Origin: Muscardinus avellanarius
Taxonomy: Eukaryota > Chordata > Mammalia > Rodentia > Gliridae
Assembly (NCBI GenBank): GCA_963383645.1
Contig: OY726578.1
Span: forward strand, 21,589,303 to 21,653,302
Direction of reading: 5' to 3'
DNA length: 64,000 nt
Below, piece after piece: positions 56,850 to 64,000 of this stretch (within the stretch, counting starts at the first letter, position 1; the number at the start of each line of letters is the position of its first letter). The translations under genes and the position numbers were made by a program. The notes beneath the pieces are model-generated. The model did no database searches. It had not been told where the DNA came from and saw nothing but the letters and a program-made list of their open reading frames with translations.

Positions 56850-57000
56850 GTCATACTCATTACCTCACTTAGTCACTGCCAGTGCACCCTCAGTTACTGT
56901 AATTGTCCTAGCTTCACAGATGAGGAGGCAGGCCCAGAGAGAGTCTATGCTTTGTCTCTGTGTAGAAGACTACACAGCCCAGTACACATCTCTGAGATGT
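56850..57000 (-). mobile_element. MIR fragment, antisense
   Basis: gcttcacagatgaggaggca and cccagagagagtctatgc follow the antisense MIR core. Confidence 0.6.
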
Positions 57001-57308
57001 GGCATCACACCAAGAGAAGGGAGTGATGTCCAGCCCCTTTCCACCAAAGTCCTTGTCCCACGGTGGAGAGGTACCTGCACTCTAGAGGATCCTTACTTTC
57101 CTTTATCTAAAGTGAGAAGGGAAAGTTCCCCTTTCCAGGATTCAGAGCATGAGTGGGGCCAGCCAGATAGGGCTTCATTCTATGGTTGGTGGGCATGTGA
57201 ATAGCCTGGTCTCCATCAGGATAAACCTCCTGTATTTTAAATTTGGGAGGCTTAGATGTAGGAGGGGAAAAGATATAGAAAGGCAATTTTATAAATGGTT
57301 ATTAAAAG
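57001..57308. other. Unassigned sequence
   Basis: Part of a 211-codon open frame (56569-57204) that begins in L1 and runs through MIR sequence, so it is not a gene. Confidence 0.5.
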
Positions 57309-57504
57309 ACTGGGCATGTTGGCACATGCTTATAATCCCAGCATTCAGGATCGAGGTTCATGGACAGCCTCAGCTACTTAGTGAGGCCCCTTGTAACTCA
57401 GTGAGACCCTGTTTCAAAAATAAAGAATAAAAAATTAGGACTGGGAGTGTCACTCAGAGGTAGAATAGCCTTGGGTTCCATCCCCAGTACTGCAAAAAAA
57501 AAAA
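57309..57504 (+). mobile_element. B1-ID dimeric SINE
   Basis: actgggcatgttggcacatg (B1), gagaccctgtttcaaaaata, then ggactgggagtgtcactcag (ID) and poly(A). The approximate target duplication is aaatggttattaaaag / aaatggttctaaaggt. Confidence 0.94.
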
Positions 57505-57579
57505 AAATGGTTCTAAAGGTAACAACAATAACACATATCTGCAGTCTCTTGTCATTCCATAGAAGAAAGAACATCTTAA

Positions 57580-57779
57580 GCTGGGCATGGTGGCACAGGC
57601 TTGTAATCCCAGTCCTCGGGAGGCCGAGACAGGAGGATCGCAGGTTTTCGTCCAGCCTCAGCCACTTGTGAGGACCTCTATAACTTAGTGAGACCCTGTT
57701 TCAGAATAAAGAATGAAATAGGGCTGGGGGGGGCGGGTAGAATGCCACTGGGTTCGATCCCCAGTATGAAAAAGAAAGA
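57580..57779 (+). mobile_element. B1-ID dimeric SINE
   Basis: gctgggcatggtggcacagg (B1), gagaccctgtttcagaataa, then gggctggggggggcgggtag (ID). The target duplication is aagaacatcttaa / aagatcatcttaa (57567-57579, 57780-57792). Confidence 0.95.
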
Positions 57780-57792
57780 AAGATCATCTTAA

Positions 57793-58674
57793 CACCTAAA
57801 AAGAAGGAAGTATATAACTTCAGGAAAAAAATTTAAAAAGCAGAAAACAAAACTAATCCTTGCCAGGCTGGAGAGCTGGGATTTCCACAGAGGAACTTTA
57901 CTACAGAGAACTCCTGACCCTGGTATGTTGTCTCTGGTATTTCCTAACTTCCTGACCCTGGTTAAGCAACCTGGGGTCTCTGCACTTCACTGTTTCCTTC
58001 TTGGGGCATCTGTGAGATGGGATGATTTGATCTACACACTTAACAGCGTCTGGTTCCATAAGCCATGCCTCTTTTCAATAACTAGGCATCCTGTGGGGAA
58101 GTCTTGTATGGCAGCCAAAGCTGGAGAAAAAGAAAAAAAGCCACGAATACTCATGGAAACATCCAAGACCTGTCTGTCTCCTTGAAAATCGAGTTGGTTT
58201 CTGAGAAGCTACCATTCCAACTGTCAGCCCTCAAACAGGGAGAGAAAATGAAGTCTGTCTCCTGGGCCTCCAGGCCACAGAACTGCTCAGGTGGGTGGGG
58301 GGGAGGGGAGGGGGTCCTTGGTGCTGTCTGTCGTAGGGGCCTGAGGGTGGGGGGGGTCTCCCTGCCTCTTGCTTCCCTTCCAGGTCTGAAGTAGGAAAAG
58401 AGAAACAGCTGGAACGTGGCAGGTTTTTGCATGCTGGCCACTACACGGGGCAAGTGGAAAGGCCAGCGCTCTCCACATTGCTGGGACCCTCAGCCTCTGG
58501 AAACAGCAGCATGTGCTGAGGAAGCAGCTGCAGGAGAGTTGGACACCTGCAGGCGGATTTGGGCGTGCTCTCTTTACCTTTCCCGTCGGCTTGCGGGATT
58601 CTCAGCCTGGGAAGGAGCCTTGAGGAGGGTCAGAGAGATCAGCCCTGGTGTAGGTCAGCCCACCTTTGGAGGAC
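57793..58674. other. Unassigned, with a G-rich run
   Basis: A G-rich tract (about 58291-58312 and 58346-58356) breaks otherwise ordinary sequence. No gene recognised. Confidence 0.4.
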
Positions 58675-58790
58675 CCCAGTTCCGCTGCTTGCTGGCTGCA
58701 TGGCCTTGGCCAGTCACTATCTCCAGGACCCCGTGCATGGGTCTGTAAACTGGGGATATAGTAGGACACCTCTCAGGGACTGGATGCGGG
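58675..58790 (+). mobile_element. MIR fragment
   Basis: ggctgcatggccttggccag and gtctgtaaactggggatata fit the MIR core in sense orientation. Confidence 0.6.
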
Positions 58791-59224
58791 CAATGAGTCA
58801 CTTCTTTTCCTACAACCTCAGACGCCTGCAGGAGCCAGGCACACATCATGCATGAGAGGAGTGGGTCAGACACAGGGCATCAGGGAGCAGTGAGGACTGT
58901 GCAATCAGGATACACATGTGCCATACAACAAGTGCAGCTGTGCTGATCCAGGGTGTTCTGGAATTTGGTCCAGGACATTAGACAACCTCAAAAATTTAGA
59001 ATTAGTTTCTTTGCTCAAGAGTCTGTAGGTGGACTTTGGCATCACTGGCTCAGATGAACTAAGAGATTAGATTTTTTTAAAAAAAAATCTGTGCATATGA
59101 AAGAAAGAAATGCAAACCCGGGGCTTCCATTACTCTTTTCAAATGTTGAAGGAAAACAGAACATCAGTGTCATTTTTAAATGCTAGCAATTAAACCAGGT
59201 TTATAAAGTTAATACCCCGTAACC
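58791..59224. other. Unassigned sequence
   Basis: No gene or element recognised. Confidence 0.4.
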
Positions 59225-59330
59225 CAAACCAAACGCTGCATTATCTGTGTGGCCTCGGGCAAGTCTCTTAACATCTCGGAGTTTCTGTTTCTTTATGATC
59301 AATGCAGGTAATAATATACCCAGCTCCTGA
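59225..59330 (+). mobile_element. MIR fragment
   Basis: tgtgtggcctcgggcaagtc, then tcttaacatctcggagtttc and gcaggtaataatatacccag. A good MIR core match. Confidence 0.75.
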
Positions 59331-59409
59331 TCTTAGCAATTTATATAACTTATTTCATTTAGCCTGTGTGTGTATGTGTGTGTGAGAGAGAGATGAAAGA
59401 ACTGTTACT

Positions 59410-59510
59410 ATCAGCCTCCATTTTAAAGATGATCAAACAGAGGAACAGAGAAGCCAGGTAAATTGCCCAGGATCCCACAGCTGGTGAAGGTCAAGGCTCT
59501 TGTGCGGTGT
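59410..59510 (-). mobile_element. MIR fragment, antisense
   Basis: ccattttaaagatgatcaaa and tgcccaggatcccacagctg. It lies head-on to the MIR at 59225 across a short GT/GA microsatellite. Confidence 0.65.
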
Positions 59511-60109
59511 TAGAGTGAGGTCGTGCCTGCCACTGGTCAGTAGCTGCTGCTGTGTTCTCACAGTAACTGCTACCATTCTTCATCACAGAAATGGCTCCAG
59601 GCCAGTTCTCACAGCATCTGTTAGGGAAAGGAAGCCACTGAACTGGGGTCCGCCAGGCCAGGACCATGGACAGTTCTCGGTTCCGTGCTGTGTGTTTCCA
59701 GGTAGTCTTCAGTTGTTTTCAGGATCCCTCCCCACACAGGCACTGGGCAGCTCTGCCAGTGGGTTTCCTGGGATGAGCATTAGATTTAGGATCCTGGTTC
59801 AGTCGATAGATTCTCATCTTAGGGTTACCAAGCCGATTGCGGCCAGTAATTTACAGCTTGAATCGTTCTGAAATCAATACAGATTTTGCTCTTCAACGAG
59901 AGGGCTGTAAAATGTGGTGACAGGTGGCCCCAAAAGCAGTTGGTGTGGGAGCGGAGAGCTTACGGAGCCTGGAGGGAGGCCAGGCAGAGGAGAGGCCAGG
60001 CAGAGGGCAGAGGAGGCCGGCAGTGGGCAGTGGTAAGAGCTGGCCAGAGCTTCCACTGGGACCTGCTTCCGTGGATCCCTGGTGAGTCCTTTTGACTCAA
60101 CAGGTATGG
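59511..60109. other. Unassigned sequence
   Basis: No gene recognised. A 123-codon frame (59500-59871) has no domain. A short repeated gccaggcagaggagaggcca motif occurs near 59.98 kb. Confidence 0.4.
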
Positions 60110-60600
60110 TAGAAGTGGAACAGGTTTTGGAGTCAAGGAGAACCACACTTGTATTTTGGCCGTGCAATTTTCTACACCGGGGAATTGGCCTTCACAGACC
60201 CTTGAGACCTGGTTTCCTCATCTGTGAGATGGGCAAACAATGGTACAAAGAGGAAACATGCAAACAATGGTTGCAAAGAGGAAAGGAGGCTGTGCTCGCA
60301 AAATGCTGCTTTTGCTGTGGCAGGAGGCCATGGGGCACAGCTGTCAGGGAAGAGGGGCTGGGGAGCGCGCAGGAGCTGGGTTGAGCCTGCTGCTTCCCCT
60401 TCCCAGCGGAGCAACTGCAAACCACTCAGTCGACCACTTTGAGTGAGCCTCGGCTTTATGCTGGGATAGTAATAGGAGTCCCTTTTCGAAGGTGGTTGTG
60501 ATAACTTAAAAATTAGATAGCACATGTAAATGGTACATTTGCACAGTGCTCAGAACACAGGTGGGCTCTGAGAAATGAAGTCATTATAATCATAGTTATT
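60110..60600 (+). mobile_element. MIR, split by unassigned sequence
   Basis: ggtttcctcatctgtgagat (about 60208) is a MIR core. A later part, gtacatttgcacagtgctca near 60530, is MIR-like 3' sequence, with GC-rich unassigned DNA between. Confidence 0.6.
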
Positions 60601-61349
60601 ATTAGACTATTATTTGTGGTACTGGTCCCACCTTTATATGAGAAGGGGCACCAGGAGGTCAATTGGGCTGGGATGTCTGACAGGAGAGGTGGTCTTCGCC
60701 AGAGAGGATAGCTGGGTCACCTTTCCTTCTTGCCCTCGCTCTTTATAGAGAGCTCTACTTCCAGTAGAAGTAGAGGACAAGGAGCTGCTGATAGACTGCT
60801 CAAGACCAGCTCCAGGGACATGCATGTGGCAGAGGAGGGAGAGGATATGGGGAAGGTAAATGGGGATTGCCTGTGCGGTCCAGAAGAAGGGGAGCATGCG
60901 TGGCTCCTCTGCTAAGCACTGGCTGTACCGAGAGCTTGGCACAGGGAGCCTCACCTCAGCCCTTAGAGCACCTCCCAGCACTTTCCTCCACCTCCTTGGC
61001 TTTCTCTGTCTTTGGCTGGGAATGGGTAATGTTTTCTGGGCTCTGCAGCTCCAAAGAGTTGGCCAGTGGGGCCTCCTTGAATGTCCCTATTATTACATGA
61101 GGATTTTTGCCTTCTATAATCCATCAGCCGAACAAAAAGTGTTCCCCAAATTAACATGGTCAAGAGGAAGAGTCTGAAATATATTCTTCATCCTGCCCTC
61201 CTACTTTCTCCTCACCTTGCCTCCTGATGTCTTTAGAAAAATTGTGCATCCCAGGTATTGATTGTAAAATGCCCAGCTCCATCCCACGCTTTCCAATTTT
61301 CTGGCAAGCCAAGGGACCTGAATCTCCTTTTCCCTAGACAGGAATAGTT
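60601..61349. other. Unassigned sequence
   Basis: No gene or element recognised. Confidence 0.4.
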
Positions 61350-61455
61350 TAGCACAGAAGTGCAGAGCAAGAGTTTAGAAGTCAGATCAAAATGGCTGTA
61401 AAACCTAACTCGTCTTTTTAGCAGCTGAGTGACCTTCAACAGATGGCCTCACCTG
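61350..61455 (+). mobile_element. MIR fragment, weak
   Basis: gcagctgagtgaccttcaac and gatggcctcacctgg are in MIR-like order. Confidence 0.4.
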
Positions 61456-62124
61456 GTAGCTGAACTACTGGAGGTAATCTTAGCGCAAGCTCCCAGGGCC
61501 ACTTAGAGAATTCCACGGTCACCCACAGATGACCTTAGCACAGCTCTCTGTTAATGGTCAGCTAAGTGTTACTGTGGCTGCACACTTCCTCAGAGAGCCG
61601 GGGGAGAGGCTGGCCCTGGGATGGAGCTGTCACGGCATGGACGTTTCTGTGTGGAGCCACAGCACCCAGCTCCCCACCCCTGGCACCGGTGGGAGTGGAA
61701 TCCGGGCACAGTGCTTCCACCAGCAGAATGCCTTCAACACTTGGAGAAGTAAATTCCTCTCCATTGTAGGAGGCAGGAGCTGAGCCATCCTTCCAGGGCT
61801 CTGGGCTGCACTGGGAAGGCAATGCCTCCTATGATCAGCCCATTAGTGGTCCCAGTTTCAGTACCAGGCACCTATTAAACAGCCATCCATCTCACTCCAT
61901 TCTGGAGAAACAGGAACCTGCCAGTTCCTGTAATATCCTGGAACTTGTAAATCCTTAAATCTGGATATGCATGCATGGGTATCAATTCAGTGGTGAGTGC
62001 AGACCCGCCTCAGTCTTGTAGATACACGATATGAACAATAGAAGATGATTACAAAAGAAAAACCAAAAACATCTAGGAAGCTATTAAGATGGGAGAGAGG
62101 CTGGTCTGTTTCCACTCATCTCAA
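61456..62124. other. Unassigned sequence
   Basis: No gene or element recognised. Confidence 0.4.
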
Positions 62125-62404
62125 ACTCATCCCTCCCCACCACCACTCCAGTCACCCACTCATCCCTCCACCCATGTACTACCTTCTCCTCTCACCCCAT
62201 TCTCCACCCACCAGTTTCTCTATTCATGCCATCCCCTTTTGAATGTATCCACCCACCCGCCCACCAGCTATGAAACTTCTGTTCCATCTTCTCAGTCTCC
62301 TAGCTGAACATGCATCCATCTCCCCACATCACCCATCCATCCTAAATGCGTACCCTAGCCCCAGTCCTGCCCTTTCCCCATCCATCCACCGTCCACTTCT
62401 GTTT
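62125..62404. repeat. Degenerate (CCAT/CCAC)n array, left part
   Basis: catccctccccaccaccact, then repeated catcc/cacccacc words to ccatccatccaccg. The array resumes at 62793-62820 after an inserted repeat. Confidence 0.8.
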
Positions 62405-62790
62405 CAGTCAGCAGTCTCACTGCTACGGCCCAAACAGACTGACCACACAACTGAGACAAAGAAGATTTATTTGCTCATAGTGTTTTGGGGATTCTGAGTT
62501 CGGCCCACGCGAGGCCACAGTCTAGAGCTCTGGGTCTAGAGCTCCCCTCAAGAAGCAGGAGAGGGAGTGAGCAAGGCTCTGCTCTCACATCGCAGCGGTA
62601 GGAAGCAGAGGGAATAGCAAGCAAGGCAGTTCAAAGACAGCGCAGTCCCTAAGGTCAAAGCCCCGGAGCCCACTTCCTCCAGCCACATCCCGTTGACTTA
62701 AGCTACCAACGAGAAGTGGATTTACCTACAGATGGGGTTACAACCTTCATCCCCCCTCTTCAGGGGATGTTCTATATCCGACCACAACAC
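62405..62790 (-). mobile_element. MaLR-type LTR, antisense (family A), inside the CCAT array
   Basis: gaccacacaactgagacaaa, gatttatttgctcatagtgt, gagcaaggctctgctctcac, agtccctaaggtcaaagccc. Closest in layout to 37205. Array sequence flanks both sides. Confidence 0.65.
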
Positions 62791-62820
62791 CTACCCGCCC
62801 ATCCATCCCATCCATCCTTT
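62791..62820. repeat. CCAT array, right part
   Basis: cccgcccatccatcccatcc continues the tetranucleotide pattern after the inserted LTR. Confidence 0.7.
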
Positions 62821-62960
62821 TAGTAAACATTTATCAACTGCCCATTAAGTGCCAGGGCTTGGCTATGGCCCTAGAATATACACTGGCTAAGACATGACTC
62901 TTTTTCTCAAGAACCTCCAGGCCCAGGGTGAAAGTATACTCTAAAATTAAAAAGGCAAAG
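62821..62960 (+). mobile_element. Ancient L2/MIR-type repeat
   Basis: taaacatttatcaactgccc, attaagtgccagggcttggc and then a 'ggatataca'-like stretch are a familiar mammalian-wide repeat order. Confidence 0.5.
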
Positions 62961-63009
62961 CAAGACCTACCCAGGTCTCAACATGACACGACGAGTGGGA
63001 TAGAACTTC

Positions 63010-63180
63010 TCTTGGTAGTCATGCACATAGGCTCCAAAGCCGGGCTGACTGGGATTTGCTCAGGCTCCGCCATCTGCTACCTGGATGTCTGCGCCAACCA
63101 CAGCACATGGACGTGTGAGCCTCAGTTTCCTCATCTGCCAGTCAGGAATAAGAATTGCATTAGCTTCAGAAACTCGTGGC
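63010..63180 (+). mobile_element. MIR
   Basis: ggctccaaagccgggctgac, then gcctcagtttcctcatctgc and aataagaattgcattagc. Good core match. Confidence 0.75.
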
Positions 63181-64000
63181 AGACACTAAACAAGCTGACG
63201 TTAAGTAAGTTGACGAGTCGTGAGAGAGACACAGAACGCTCTGACAACGGGGCCTGTAATGAAGGTGGCCCCCGAGGAAAGCCAGCACGCAAAGTGGGAA
63301 TCTTGGTTCTCTTGCGCAAGGAGGTGGTGGCTGCTGACTGCCCTGTGAGCATGGAAGAGAACCCCGAACCCACAAAGGGGCTCCTGACAGGCGGATCACG
63401 GTGTGCGAGGCTAAGAAGACCCCGCTAAGCCTGGTTGGGCACATGGAGACCAGACAGTCACAGTTGTGGGTTGTGATAAGCCACTAAGTTCAAGGAAGCC
63501 TGGGAGGTAGCAAGAGAGAACTCAGCCAGAGCTGCATAACTCCCGGTGCGGAGCTGGCTTCAGTTGAGAGAAAACCCCTGCCCTTATTGAGCTAGAGCCA
63601 GCCGGATGGGTTAAAAAGCAAAGAGTTTCTGATTAGCGCTCAATTGACTAGAAAATCCATTTAATCAGCATCTCTGATTCTTGGACCTTATGATTTGTCA
63701 TGGAATTTCTAGACTTAAGGTCACATTTCTTTTTCTTTCTTTCTTTCTTTTTTTTTTTTTTAGTGTAATTGCGGCAATTCCCACAGCTGTCCTGATTGAT
63801 GCTGCAGGTGGCGCACGGCACCTGCAGAGTTGGGAGAAGGAGGCTTCAGACGCACTGCGAGGCTCTGATTCAGGGCACCTCAGTGTTTCCATCCTGAAAA
63901 CATGATGAGGGTTACAGACTGAAATGTAGTCATCTGATTTTCATACCCCTGCTCTGTTTCTCCATATTAGACCCCGTGGGCTGGAGAACCTAGATCTGCG
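63181..64000. other. Unassigned sequence to the window end
   Basis: A pyrimidine run (about 63728-63762) precedes an AG at 63763, which looks like a splice acceptor, but no plausible exon follows with certainty. No gene recognised. Confidence 0.4.

Noticed and set aside
56569..57204. 211-codon plus-strand frame
   Set aside because: Starts in an L1 3' end and passes through antisense MIR sequence.
63728..63900. Splice-acceptor-like pyrimidine tract followed by AG and an open frame
   Set aside because: The pyrimidine run is a simple repeat and no donor or conserved coding pattern follows.
40032..63982. cattagaccccg and attagaccccgtgg resembling the minisatellite unit (40032, 63968)
   Set aside because: Matches of only 11-14 bases. 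The first lies in an MST-like LTR and the second is isolated, so chance is likely.

Overview
This is non-coding-rich nuclear DNA of a mammal, almost certainly a squirrel-type rodent (Sciuridae). The best marker is a set of about a dozen dimeric SINEs whose left half is B1-like (7SL-derived) and whose right half is ID-like (tRNA-derived). Dimeric B1-ID elements are known from squirrels and dormice. MaLR LTRs, old L1 fragments, MIRs, long (CA)n/(GA)n microsatellites and two minisatellites complete a typical mammalian intergenic picture. There are no bacterial operons, rRNA genes, CRISPR arrays or functional tRNA genes. Nearly all open reading frames are chance frames.

Layout. 1-3.4 kb: GC-rich sequence with a 116-bp tandem repeat and no recognisable gene. 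About 3.4-13.0 kb: two nested endogenous retroviruses. The outer one is gammaretrovirus-like (ERV1/class I): LTR end, tRNA-Thr-like primer site, gag, protease and part of reverse transcriptase. Its matrix region is split by a complete but decayed betaretrovirus-like (class II) provirus at 4584-10546, with two 467-bp LTRs and a 6-bp target duplication. The inner provirus keeps a capsid fragment, pol pieces, an integrase with the D,D(35)E triad and a gammaretrovirus-like Env transmembrane remnant, so it has a type-D mosaic organisation. It carries a SINE and an antisense LTR-like block. 13-17 kb: SINEs, duplicated short segments and microsatellites. 17.2-18.9 kb: the only candidate host gene structure, three minus-strand exons with good splice sites and matching phases, product not recognised. 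18.9-29.7 kb: old L1 and MLT1 debris and a processed MRTO4 pseudogene (27.0-27.9 kb). 30-33.3 kb: GC-rich, with two pairs of diverged duplicates. 33.5-33.8 kb: a 40-bp minisatellite. 34-47 kb: mostly unassigned, with MaLR, L1 and ID pieces and a 45-bp tandem repeat. 47.4-48.5 kb: a lineage repeat and a promoter-like block with three CCAAT boxes and a TATA box. 52-64 kb: SINEs, microsatellites, MaLR/L1/MIR fragments, another ERV-like LTR at 55.2 kb and a (CCAT)n-like array interrupted by a MaLR LTR.

Nothing here forms a pathway or operon. The order of events in the retroviral region can be read directly: the outer ERV1 integrated first, then the class II provirus, then the B1-ID SINE. All retroviral genes are multiply broken by stops, frameshifts and deletions. 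Coordinates of repeats recognised by eye are approximate unless target duplications are given.
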